A DNA stretch of 64,000 nt, taken from assembly GCA_003260075.1 (NCBI GenBank), contig QLIY01000755.1, forward strand, positions 1 to 64,000, written 5' to 3'. Under the pieces are notes generated by a model. That model saw nothing but the letters and a program-made list of their open reading frames with translations, was not told where the DNA came from and made no database searches. The DNA is from Phallusia mammillata. Lineage: Eukaryota; Chordata; Ascidiacea; Phlebobranchia; Ascidiidae. Position 1 is the first letter of the stretch, and every line of letters begins with the position of its first letter. Of this stretch, positions 1 through 11,160 are shown one piece after another. The position numbers were made by a program, and so were the translations under genes.

Positions 1-190
1 TCAACCGACGTCTGTTCGATCAATGGCGTGAATGCAAGCGCATTTGTTGGCTGAAAACACGTTTTAATTAACCGACGTAACTTGAACAAAGATGTGATTT
101 TGACGTTATACAAACCCCCGCACCCCCGCACCCCCGTACTCTACGCCAGTGTTCATAACCATTCCTTTATGCAATATATTTTGTTAACAG

Positions 191-3100
191 GTAGATGGTA
201 AAAAACTCTGCGGAAATATTAGTAATTCTGATGGATGGACATTTAAAACCAACTCTGTGCTCGTATTTTATTATGGAAATGCTCGGAAATTATATCAGGG
301 GTTTAAATTAGTATGGACAAGTTCAGGTTTGTTGCATAACTCATACTGATGGCCAAAACTTTAGCTTAGAGCAGTGATTTCCCAAACTTTTTCATTTAGT
401 TCCCAAATATTTTGCTGCTTGTATTTGAATTTTTAATGTACTTTTAAAAAACTTTTTTGTTGCCCAAAGCTTGAGAACCACTGGTAAAAAGTGACCCCCC
501 CCCCCCAATTAGTATGGACAAGTTCAGGTTTGTTGCATAACTCATACTGATGGCTCAAACATTAGCTTAGAGCAGTGACTTCTCAAACTTTGCAATTCAT
601 GTCTCAAATATTTTGCTTGAATAAACTTTCACCTCAAAATACGCTGGTATTTGAAATTGTACTGTTAAGAAACACTGACATAAACTGACCTTGGTTTTTG
701 TGTTATTAACAGCAAAGTGTTGAATTGAAGGTCAGGTTAATAAAACGGAAACTATTGCTTCAACTTCAAACAACCCCTTAGTATGAAGTATAGGTAAAAT
801 TTAACATGCATAGAATCTCTGAGCAAATTGCAGCAATTTTTTACTAAGTTGTNTTTTTGTGTTATTAACAGCAAAGTGTTGAATTGAAGGTCAGGTTAAT
901 AAAACGGAAACTATTGCTTCAACTTCAAACAACCCCTTAGTATGAAGTATAGGTAAAATTTAACATGCATAGAATCTCTGAGCAAATTGCAGCAATTTTT
1001 TACTAAGTTGTCATCATTTTTTTTTTTTTTGGAAGTCGATGACAAACTGTGGTAGAATAGAAAATGTCATTTTGAGGCAATGTGTAGTTTAATTTTGCTA
1101 TCAAATTTGTTGAATTGTTTCGTAGATTCCAGCCCTACAAATGAATTTAATTCATGTGGAAAGCAACATATCCTTCCTGAGTTTGTCACGAAAATCCCCC
1201 CCCCCTCATTTTCATTCAAACTGGTGCCACACAACAAAGCTGAAATGAAGGACAGGTTAAAATAACGGAAACTATTGCTTACCATTATTAGAATCTATGT
1301 AGCAAATTGCAGCATTTTTCACAAAGTTGCCATCATCTTATTATAAAAGTCAATGACGAACAGTGGTAGAGTCGAAAAATGTCACTTTTACCCATTCTGC
1401 AGTTTGAATTTTGCTACTGAATTTGTTGAATTGTTTCATAGAAGCCGGCCCTACAAATAGATTTAATACNTTGCTATCAAATTTGTTGAATTGTTTCGTA
1501 GATTCCAGCCCTACAAATGAATTTAATTCATGTGGAAAGCAACATATCCTTCCTGAGTTTGTCACAAAAATGGTAAAAACAATAACTGGAGAATTAACCC
1601 CAGAGGAATTTTTATACACAAATGCATCTGAGGGTTCATGGCCTTGGCATGCTATTCTTAATGAAGAGGGTGAAAATTATTCCAAGGTTTGCCAAGCAAC
1701 AATTTTGTCACGTGGGGTGGTTATCACTGCTGCCCACTGCATTGAGCATTTTGTAACCAAGGGGTAAGACATACTGCTTCTTTTTTATTATTAAGCTTAG
1801 ATGTGTTATTCTGCGATCAACTAAATATTTTTGACTGAGTCAGTATTTGTAAGTAGCCACACAAACACAATTGTGGAATATTTGAGTTAGCTTTAAGAGC
1901 TTTTTTAAATCTTCAGAAATAAATTGCGTTCCAATCTCTTTGTGTTTGTCGGCAAACATCTTGCATCTACATGGGAAGCAACAGAACAAAAGATAAGAGT
2001 TGAACGAATTCATATTCACAAAGACCGTTTGTAAGAACAATTTGTAAATTTTTTTGTTGGGTTGAAATTACATTAACTAGTAATTTTAGGTTGCACAAAC
2101 TTTTATGTGTATTTTACTTATTTTTCATTTCTTAAAAGGTTCTCAAGATACCTGACATTGGATAATGAGATTTCTGACAATGACTTAGCTCTCCTTGAAC
2201 TTGAAAACAATATTAAATATTCACCATATGTGAGGCCAGCCTGTTTTCCTCAGTCCACTAAACGTGGGAATGTGTGCATTGCTACTGGCTGGAATATACA
2301 GTATGCTATCAACACATTTAGTGGTAATAATGGATAAGACTAAACTTAAACTGAAGTGTATTTGGACAAGTAAGAAATGTTAGCGGATTTCTGGAATTTT
2401 GTGCATAAAATTTCAAGAAACCTCTTTTTGACCCAAGTGCTTTGCATGCTGTTAACAGTGGTGGGATTCGGCCAGTTCGCAACGGCTCTATAGAACCGTC
2501 CCACAGAATTTTATGAGATCAGCGCACTTGCATTACTGGATTTTTTGTTACAGAACTGGCTGGAAAATATGACTTTTGTGATAGAACCGGCTTACAAAAA
2601 ATTTGAATCCCACCACTGACTATTAATACATAGTCAGGAAGACAAACAATAGCATTGGTAAACAGAGCAGATTATTTTGTTGCCATGCTACTAACCCCTT
2701 CCCAGTTTATATGTCTGCTTTCTATTCCAAATTATGCATCGTTTCAGGCTTTGTGTTAATAGTTAAAATTGGCAATTTCTTTTTTTTGTAGAAGGGATGA
2801 TAAAATTTGGCAAAGCAGCTGGCCTTAAGGAACTGGAAATTAAGTTCTATGATGACTATGTTTGTGACCTATTGCTTGCAGCAGAACAGCATATACAAAG
2901 TGAAGACCATAACTTTTTATGTGGGACGTCTGACTCCCTTAAAAGTCCCACATGGGCAACTTTGGAAAGTGTAAGCAGTTATCTCACAAACCTATATCAC
3001 ACTATTCATTATTTGCAATCATTAACAAAAGTTGTGTAAGAGGTTTTTCAATGAGGTAACATAAATTTTAAACAAACTCAAAATATTAATTTTTTACAAA

Positions 3101-3767
3101 TTAAAATATTAGTTGTAAGTAATGATGCATCACGAACATTGCAGAAACCAATACTTTTGTTGAGTGGGTACCCAACCATTTTTCGTATCTGATTGTTTGT
3201 GTTTTACAAAGCGTTTTAATAAATTATTTACTTGGTAAAAAAGATACAGCAATCCAATGCCAACTTAATTGAAATTTGGTATTTAAATAGATATTTAACT
3301 GTCAATATTTCTACTTAGGGTGATTCTGGTGGACCATTGGTATGTTATCAGAATGGGCATTGGGAATTAGTTGGGGTGTCAGTTGCTATTCTGCAATATG
3401 GAAGTATTGGAAAAATTGTTCATCTGTTTATGAAGGTGGATAACAACTGGGTTCGAGAAAGTAAGCTCAAAATTTGCCACAGGGATAGATTTAAAAATCA
3501 TTGGTAATTTAAAAACAAGAACAGTTTTACTGCTATTATGGTTTCCTTTGAGTTTAATACTACTAAATTTCAGTCCAGATGTATAAAGTCAGTTTTCAAA
3601 ACTACTTTAAAATTAACAATTTTGTTCGATGACTAAAAACTCTTTGACATGTAACGTGGGTTTGCATTCCTATGAATGGTAAGGTTTTTACCCTAATTGT
3701 ATTTGTTTGTTTTTTAGAACTGGGATTGCAACGAAACTTTTGGGATACTGACATTTTGTGGAACTAA
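191..3767 (+). CDS. CUB domain / chymotrypsin-fold (S1) serine protease, 5' partial
   Basis: Secreted-type protease whose 5' exons lie before the window. Exons by phase-consistent splice sites: 191-326, 1502-1763, 1917-2030, 2139-2323, 2792-2970, 3319-3460, 3718-3767 (stop). The first exon encodes the second half of a CUB domain (LCGNIS ... GFKLVW). Its one-base overhang joins exon 1502, which carries the linker Cys (NSCGKQ) and the start of the catalytic domain (EGSWPWHAIL). The catalytic triad is complete: His in ITAAHC, Asp in DNDLALLEL, Ser in GDSGGPLVC. Odd points: no R/K-IVGG activation site is visible before GSWPW, and the residue that is normally Cys191 is Glu, with no obvious Cys220 partner. 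The SWG segment of the substrate cleft is also replaced by VSVAI. It may therefore be atypically activated or have altered specificity. The region 327-1501 holds duplicated copies of the intron and of the exon start (1133-1195), with N bases at 853 and 1470. Confidence 0.85.
298..1570. repeat. assembly-type duplication of protease intron and exon start
   Basis: The end of the CUB exon and following intron (from about 298) recurs at 507 after a 12-nt poly-C run (495-506). About 155 bp before the N at 853 recurs directly after it. The acceptor and exon start at 1133 recur at about 1502 after the N at 1470. Copies differ by a few percent and by indels, as alleles would. Within the first copy, 365-483 resembles a small hAT MITE, with CAGTGATTTCCCAAAC at one end and TTGAGAACCACTG at the other. 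It is not fully shared by the second copy, which suggests an insertion polymorphism between the haplotypes. Confidence 0.75.
2456..2618. mobile_element. hAT-like MITE, TIR CAGTGGTGGGATTC
   Basis: 163-bp element in an intron of the protease gene. The left end CAGTGGTGGGATTC is the exact inverse of the right end GAATCCCACCACTG. Flanking 8-mers are GCTGTTAA and ACTATTAA, matching at 6 of 8 with two transitions, as expected of an old 8-bp target duplication. No coding capacity. A truncated relative lies at 11687-11737. Confidence 0.8.
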
Positions 3768-4234
3768 AGTAATCCAATGCCACAAACTATTGCATTTTGT
3801 AGTGTAGTTGTATCGCATACAATTCTATGATCAACACTATTGTTTACTAATTTTTTGACTGCAGTGTGTAAGTAATCTAGATATTATGCATTATTGCCTG
3901 TTTTTAAAGAAAATTGCATTATACTGTGGTGCCAAATTGATAACCGCCAAACTCAGGAACAAATCTTGTTTAAAGTTTCGCTATTTAGAAAAAACTTTCT
4001 TGTGAAAATGATTGCATTAAATTCAATTAAATTGGCCGCAACCACCTTGTGCTCACTGAGTTATGGCCATGGGTTCTAATCCTATATTGACCACTTGTGT
4101 TTCTATGAGCAAAAAACTTGAGCAGTAAGCTATTGCTCTGACCCAATGGAACCTAATGGATGGAATCCAAAGTAAGGCCGAAAACATCAAATACAAATGG
4201 ATTCAACAGACATGCAACAAGCCCACCAAGGATG

Positions 4235-4310
<76 letters not shown>

Positions 4311-5602
4311 AAATATATATATATATAGTTTTGAGTTTAATCGCTTACAAACCTTGCTTCATTGTGAAAAAGAGTGTTTGAAAACCGACAAATAGCTTAG
4401 CCCACCTGCCAACACGCAAAGTCGGTGAATGAATACATCAGCGAAGAGCCCATCTCGTCTCAACAATGCAATCAAAGATTTATTTCATCGCAGAAACCTA
4501 GCCAACATATTATCCCGGCAATATTTCCGACAGCAACAATGTCATCGCAACATTTTACCCATCAAATCGTAACATTTTCGCCAGCGAGTTTCAGGTAAAC
4601 CTAAAACGAACGAATATTTAGGGGTAAAAATGGATAAATCCTACTAAAAAGTTACAAAATTATTTGAAATACAGTACAATGCACCAACTAACAAACTTAA
4701 AACAATGTGGATCACGTACTGCAGTAAGTATAGCCGTTTAGAAAACTTCATGTTATGGGGCCTGTGGGTCATTCGAGGTCAAACTTTGAGGGTCAACTAC
4801 GTCTAACTAAAAAAAAACGCTTGTGAATTTGAATAAGCTTGAAGCACTTTTTCTTGACCAAACGATTGAAACAAACCAGCGTAAAGGCAGAAAAATAATA
4901 CAGACATAAAAAACTTGATCGGGATTCGTCCCCGGGAGTGTCCTGGGTTCGAACCCCGTGAAAAAAAATAATAAAAAAAGAAGAAAAGAGAAGGGGAGCC
5001 ACATTTTATCCATCATTTTAGCATGTGCATTCAACCGTGACCGATCAGCATCTTCAATGGAGGAAAGGTTGCAAACGTAACCGCACAACAATTGATATAA
5101 TAGTGTAGTACCTTCTACTTTTCATACAATTGCAATTGTAAACTATTCGTAATTATTTTCTAAATAGCCGGATTTTTAATCAAATACTGCCCGAACTTAG
5201 TCAGCATTACCTGGCAACAAAGGTAAAGGTCATTCATTGATCTATATCAATTATAAGTAAAGGTCATTGGTCTATGTTCAGACGTAGATACGAGATGTGG
5301 TCATAAAAATAATTATGTCTAAGAAACGACTTAGTAGTCGACTAGTAGTAAAGTAAATAAAATTGCATGCAGAGTAAAAGTTATAAATATTGATTTCCAA
5401 AGACCATAACCCCTGTGCATTACATAGACATAGAGACTGTACTACTTTCACGGTTTCATAAACAATTAGGTAGGTAGTGATATTTTTGTTTATGATCCAT
5501 GCAGCAAGACCAAAGCAGCCAGTTTGCACATTTTTATACATTATTTAACAGACTAACACAAAAATGTATCTGTTTTTTTTGTAGCCAAATGCACCAGATA
5601 AA
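3768..5602. other. intergenic region between protease and KGD4
   Basis: No gene recognised. It holds a 73-nt poly-C run (4237-4309) followed by a short AT dinucleotide run. A sequence with a perfect tRNA T-loop/B-box core (GGGTTCGAACCCC, about 4948-4960) sits next to an A-rich tract, but I see no A box or cloverleaf, so it may be a tRNA-derived SINE scrap. The last 20 bp before 5586 are a pyrimidine-rich splice acceptor for KGD4. Confidence 0.5.
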
Positions 5603-5842
5603 ATGAGTCGTATTGTGCAAGCTGTTAAAGCCCATATTCCTCTTATTAAATTTCCCACAAGAGCTAAGTGGACACCTAAGATTCCCGAAGGCATTGCTCA
5701 ACCAGTTGTTAAAAAGTTTGAGGGCGTTTCCACCACTGGTTCTGATACCATCGAAGTTTTTCGTGTCATTCCAGACCGATTTCGAAGAAGACCTGTGGAC
5801 TTGTATGAACTGGAATACATTCAAAGAGGAGGTCCTGAATAA
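5603..5842 (+). CDS. KGD4: KGD4 / MRPS36, small subunit of the 2-oxoglutarate dehydrogenase complex
   Basis: 79-residue protein in a single coding exon. The start MSRIVQAVKAHIPLIKFP matches the conserved N-terminus of the family (RVVQ-VKPH-PLI-FP), and the C-terminus LEYIQRGGPE is the family's near-invariant tail. First named mitochondrial ribosomal protein S36, the protein is now understood as an adaptor that attaches the E3 dihydrolipoamide dehydrogenase to the 2-oxoglutarate dehydrogenase core in the mitochondrial matrix. It is shorter than the human protein (about 100 residues), mainly in the low-complexity middle. A TTTTTTTTGTAG acceptor ends 18 bp before the ATG, so the message is cis-spliced in its leader or trans-spliced. 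The hexamer AATAAA (5838-5843) overlaps the TAA stop, and ALKBH1 starts 66 bp later on the same strand, as in a tunicate operon. Confidence 0.9.
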   Translation: MSRIVQAVKAHIPLIKFPTRAKWTPKIPEGIAQPVVKKFEGVSTTGSDTIEVFRVIPDRFRRRPVDLYELEYIQRGGPE

Positions 5843-5843
5843 A
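5838..5843 (+). terminator. poly(A) signal overlapping the KGD4 stop codon
   Basis: AATAAA includes the TAA stop (5840-5842). It is the only canonical signal between KGD4 and ALKBH1, so 3' processing of KGD4 must occur within the 66-bp gap or use this signal. Confidence 0.6.
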
Positions 5844-5908
5844 ACTACATGTGGAAACAATAGAGACCAAATTTTATGCAAAAACTATTTTTAAAGTGTA
5901 CTTAAATT

Positions 5909-6813
5909 ATGGAAACGGCCAATTCCGGGGATGTAGACAATTTTAAAACTGTGTTTAAATATTTCAAGCAAAAAGCGCAAGCACCATGTTACAGGGATGT
6001 TATTGACTTTCAAACTCAGAGAAACAATATGACAATCAACAAGGTGCCAATTAAAGGCTTCTGTAATGATATGGGTTTACGATTTTCCAAAAGTCTGACA
6101 GTTTTGCAGCCAGATTCAATTCCTGGGTTGTCGTTTATATGCAATCCTTTCACTGAGGAGGGACAGCAATTGTGGAGCAAAAGATGTTTAGAAATGTACC
6201 CATTGCAACCATCAAAAACAAATATTGGTGATGTTACACACTCAAATGATGTTTGGAAGAATTGGTGCAAATCAGTAAATGGGTTTGCTTCATCAAAACT
6301 AGGAAACAACAAAGGTCAGTTGGGGTATTTTTTTCACTGATCTAAACATAACTTTAGCGAATCCTGTTCAGTCAGGACAGTTTGTTATGCTGCTGTACCA
6401 TGGTCCATGAACTTTCACCTAATTAATTTGAGTTTTTTGTTGTGTATGGCCTGCATGGTAGCATATTTTCTGAAAGTTTTGACTGTCATATAAAAGGCCT
6501 TGAAACATTGGTAGAGCTACTAACACTGAGCTTGGGCTGGCCCCCGGCCTAAGAACTTCTGGTAGGTGGCGCAAAAGAGCATAGGCGTTTATGGTGCTGA
6601 CTCAGCAATTATTCTTACCATAAACCCAAATTGCTGTAACAGCACCATAAACGCCTATGCTCTGTTGCGCCACCTACCAGAAATTCTTAGGCCGGGGGCC
6701 AGCCCAAGCTCAGTGTTAGTAGCTCTACCTGATACATTGGCCATTTAATTTCAATAAAAAGGGCCAGAATTTTGTGTAGTTTACATGCTATCCTCCTTTT
6801 TTGGTGCTGGAAG

Positions 6814-6848
<35 letters not shown>

Positions 6849-8169
6849 TAGCTTGATTAAATTCAAATTTCTCAAATGTTTTTTTTTTTTGGCAGGTCAG
6901 TCACAAGTTTTGAAATCATCACCAATATGGAAATTGCGATGGGTTACATTGGGTTATCACCACAATTGGGACACAAAGGTTTATTCTGATGATAATGTGT
7001 CACTCTTTCCACCGGAGCTCAATCAACTTGCCAATGTTTTTGCTACAGCAGTTGGAGAACCTAAGTACAATGCGGAGGTAAATAGGTTTAGCATATCCAT
7101 TTTGATATTTTTTCTCTAATGCTATGACAAAATTGTTATGGGAAAAAGTTTTTTTTTGTAATAAGGAAAAGTAAAAACAATTTTAAAATGTAATGGAAAA
7201 ATAACTACTAGATGCAACAAAATAGCTATTTCTGCCCTCATGTTTTGTTGTAATGTGTAGGTTTAAATAACAGCTCTGATTTTTTAGTGTGTCTTATATA
7301 TATGTTTTACGGTTACTTTACTGAAAGACTTATTTCCTAACTGTGATTAATGATCTGTTCCATGTTTTTTAGGCAGCCATCATTAATTACTACCATGTTG
7401 GTTCAACGCTCTCACCTCACACTGACCACTCAGAAAAGAATCTGAAGGCACCTTTGATTTCTATTAGCTTTGGTTTACCGGCAATTTTTTTAATTGGTGG
7501 TATGTATAAAATTTATTTGAGGATTTTTTGACATAAATCCACCCTCTGGGTTTGCTTATACTTTGTTAACATGGTAGGAGTCTTAAAGGCATAGCCAGTC
7601 TTACTTTGTTCTGTCCACTAACTTGGTCACTTGTGTTTCCTTCAACATTGCTCCAACCCAGTGGTTTCTGATGGGTTGAACTAAATTAAAGTCACCAAGT
7701 TGAGAATCAAATCAAAATGATTTAACAGGCTTGCAATTAAACATGCAGCTCGACGGCGGACTCATTGTGAGCATAATGCATTTAGGCGTTGCCCGCCCAC
7801 AGACGATAAAAATAAAAAGTACAAGCAGGCAAAATCAATGCATTTTTTCGGTCAAATAATTATCTGTAAGACCAAATGCAATGCAACAAAGCCAACTTTA
7901 TTTGTTTATTGATTTAAATACCAAATGTCTCACTAAATCCCACTGTTTTTGCATTTTTCAAACAAGGATTGAACAAAGCACAAACACCTCAAGCTATTCT
8001 GATTCGATCTGGTGACGTCATAATTATGAGCGAAAAATCTCGATTGTCTTATCACGCTGTCCCGCGAATTCTAGAATGTGATGTGGAAAAGCCCAGGCAC
8101 GACCCAAAGGAATTGTTTCTAGCCCATTCTCGAATAAATATGAACATCCGTCAAGTTCTTACGTCATAG
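5909..8169 (+). CDS. ALKBH1: ALKBH1, AlkB-family Fe(II)/2-oxoglutarate dioxygenase
   Basis: 305-residue protein from four exons: 5909-6314, 6896-7077, 7373-7499, 7967-8169. All junctions keep frame. The family demethylates DNA/RNA bases and processes tRNA wobble positions in nucleus and mitochondria. Visible signatures: the ALKBH1-type block LRWVTLGYHHNWDTK; the Fe-binding pair HTD in STLSPHTDHSEK; the distal His in SRLSYHAVPRIL; and the 2-oxoglutarate/substrate arginines in RINMNIRQVL at the C-terminus. The human protein is longer (about 389 residues) because of an extra C-terminal tail and an insert before the last block, both missing here. Intron 1 contains a 219-bp fold-back element and a 35-nt poly-C run. 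The gene lies 66 bp downstream of KGD4 with no room for a normal promoter. A weak acceptor (TTTTTAAAG, ending 5896) precedes the ATG by 12 bp and could be a trans-splice site. Confidence 0.95.
6511..6729. mobile_element. fold-back (long-TIR) MITE in ALKBH1 intron 1, MULE-like
   Basis: About 85-bp inverted arms (roughly 6511-6596 and 6643-6729) around a loop of some 45 bp. Arms start GTAGAGCTACTAACACTGAG and end with its inverse. Flanks TGAAACATTG (6501-6510) and TGATACATTG (6730-6739) match at 9 of 10, which fits a 9-10 bp target duplication as made by Mutator-like transposases. No coding capacity. Confidence 0.75.
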
Positions 8170-11160
8170 TTGATCTATTGTCCTGTTTTGTGTTTTTGGT
8201 GAAAATAAAATTTTCGATTTGTGATTGTGTAACATGTTAATAACGTGGAACGGGAGTAACTAGCGATCAGCGGTCCAAATCTTTAATATAAAAAAGCTCA
8301 AATCAAGAAGATGTACAGTAAATCTCGAACTGGATTGGAAGAAGATTCGGTTTATTGGAAGTTGTTTGTTTTGAGCTTGGCGTTATCTACATTCTTAGTG
8401 GTTAATGCAGTATCAATAACCTTACTCACGTGGTTTTCAACTTTTTTCTCTGCGACCCCTTAATCGGTTTTCTAGCATATTGCGATCCCTTTACCAACAC
8501 ATTCAACAAGTTTTACTACCATCATGTGTTTATCATACATTTACTACCAAATGTCACTGTATAGCTGTTTGACTTTTTGCTGTACAGAAAACTTTCAAAA
8601 TTATGATCCATATCATTATAAACCTTCTTGATTATGAATATTACCATTCTAAATCAAACTGTTGAGTGAGGTACTGTGCTAAAAAGAAGCCACGAGGAAA
8701 GTTTGTTTAAAATCTTTCCGTGGTTGGGTTGCGTCTTTGGGACCCTCTTAAAAGTGCTTGGCGACCCCACCTTGAAAAACACTGCCTTAAGTAAACTATA
8801 TGACGTGGCCTCCAGCAAGCCTACAGGCAACTCAAAAACAATGTCCAAGAGTTTTGCCTAAAATCAGGACAGATTAGGTGGGTCGGTTGAGTTGCATTTC
8901 TTGATCCAACTGAAATTAAGTGCAGCAAAAAGCTACTCACTTCCACCCCTATAACGCCCTGGCGAACAATATGTTGCGAACCACTGCTCTAAGCACAGAG
9001 CGACAAACCTGTTTCAACGCTTTATTGTAGTGGGCCAATTTTATAAAGGTTCAAAATATTGCAACTTCACGCAAGTTGATTAAAACATCGACCTATGAAC
9101 CGGTGGGGCTTGTAAAATAGCCCTTTTTCCTCTGGCTTCGCTAATGACTGAATGTAGGCCCCCCCCCCCTGGAAGAAGATTCGGTTTATTGGAAGTTGTT
9201 TGTTTTGAGCTTGGCGTAACCTTACTCACGTGGTTTTCAACTTTTTTCTCTGCGANGTTTCCAACTTAAATTTCACACACAAGCGAAGATTTACAAGTCA
9301 AAGTGCGTGCATGACATGCATGACAAATTAGGTTGTGGAATATTGCGCAGGTCACCTACACGGGGGGGGGGACAATTGTAGTGACTCGGTTTATAGCTTG
9401 TACCGAGACAGCTTATTTAACACTACACTACTGTTTTTGGCTGATGGTGCTAATTGTATAAAGTCGATACTGCGTAATTTTTTTTTCCAGCTGTATAGTA
9501 TACGCTAGTAGTGTGAGTAAATTGTAAATGAAATCGTCCCCATCAGGTATACTTATTATATATATCAGAAAGCGGATCCTTCAGAAAAACATTGCGTTGT
9601 AGCGAATAGTTGTTTTTGAGCCAATAGTAGCCTGCTCGCGAAGTGTTTTTACACAACGAAACAACTTTTAACCGTGCACCGATTTTTTCCAAATCGAAAT
9701 CGACGAACACAAATTGTTTCCAAAATACGGCTTTCTTAACATGCTGCCCACAGTCTGCTGGAAACTGGTTTGCTGGTTTCGTAATTTAATATATTTTCGA
9801 GAAAGCTGCAAGTCTGTCAAAAGCTATTTTATGTGTATCTATTATAAAAAAGACACGTCTAGATGTAAATCCAAAATCGTGTTGGTCATAAATTTGATTG
9901 CAATAAAACTCAATTTAAAAACAAAACGATAAAAACTCAAAAACAGTAAATAGTTGTAAAGAAACCGCACAGCAGTTTCCAACTTAAATTTCACACACAA
10001 GCGAAGATTTACAAGTCAAAGTGCGTCGGTAAAAAAACTTGGGCAAAAATAATTGCTAAACATGCATGACAAATTAGGTTGTGGAATATTGCGCAGGTCA
10101 CCTACACGTTGCGGTGTAGACTCATCTCCAAATAGACATCTAATGGCAAGCGTTTTCGTTGTTTAATCAATGTGTAACAGGAACATTCAAAAACCAGAAG
10201 ATTTGGTCATTTGCCGAAAGCGCAAATTTGTGTGAATAAGCCCCCAATTTTTTTTTTTAGAAATTGCTCTGTAGCGCCCATTCGTGTTGTTATTTTTTCT
10301 GGAAAGCAACCGCAATCTGTGATACGTTGGGGACGAGGTTTTGTGTCTGCAATCCAGTTTGAAGATATTTGAGGGTGTAGCTGCTTCCTCGGCGCAAACT
10401 CTAAAATGAAAAGATGTTTTTTAATTTTAACAAAAAAATCACTATGGTTTAAAAGTGGCTAATGCCTAAAAATATTAGGTCATGGTGACGAAATAGTACG
10501 CTATTTGCTTCCTTCAACGATCAGTTGCTATGGAAATAACCCAGTAAAGCATTGATAAATTTTGTGTCTGATATATGTAATTGTCCAGGAAATTCAACAG
10601 TATGCAGAAAGAGCTTTTCCTAACCGTCATAAGCAGTAAACCACAACAAATTTAAATACTGCTTGTCTAAAGTCATTTTATTTTTTCCCCAATACCCATT
10701 ACAACAAAAGTTGGAAATAATCTGAAAGAACCATCATTAATTTCTGTTGGTATTTTTAACTGTCAACAAAGTCGTGCACGTGAATAGCACTTAAGCTCAC
10801 AATTATGACTTGTGTATTTTAGTTGGTCATTTTTCAGTTTTAGCCCTTCACGTGAGAGTTCAACTTATTCACAGGTTACGTAATTGTAAAACAGATGCAT
10901 ACCATCGTCGTAAGTTAACCATCAACCAAGCGACCTTTGTACGACCTAGAAACTCGAGCTATTGTATTATGCCCCTCCTAATTGCGACTATGGTTGCTGG
11001 GTCGATACGCAGCTATTTCTTACGAACATTCCAATTCTTTGTGGCAAATTGCAAGGTTTCTTGTCTATCTTTGTCAACCAGCAATGGACAAATTCGTAGG
11101 CATAAAACGTTAGGCATAAAACCAATGCCTTTTTTACAACATAATCCAAAACTATAACAT
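8170..11160. other. intergenic, repeat-rich, haplotype joins
   Basis: No gene recognised. About 8429-8788 looks like an old hAT MITE (GTGGTTTTCAAC... with GCGACCCC near each end). At 9159-9169 a poly-C run leads into a second copy of sequence from 8338, which ends at the N at 9256. The sequence after the N recurs at about 9975, and the first copy ends in a poly-G run (9362-9371). The order therefore cannot be trusted between 8.3 and 10.1 kb. Confidence 0.55.
8204..8209 (+). terminator. ALKBH1 poly(A) signal
   Basis: AATAAA 35 bp after the ALKBH1 stop, followed by a T/GT-rich stretch; the standard arrangement for an mRNA 3' end. Confidence 0.6.

Noticed and set aside
4156-4395. Proline-rich open frames across the poly-C run (also 6772-7119) and glycine/proline frames at 31956-32177, 35582-35974 and 35769-35987
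   Set aside because: They exist only because homopolymer C or G translates as Pro or Gly; the runs themselves are probably artefacts.
4920-4965. Possible tRNA gene (GGGTTCGAACCCC T-loop core)
   Set aside because: No A box, anticodon stem or acceptor stem could be paired; at most a tRNA-derived SINE fragment.
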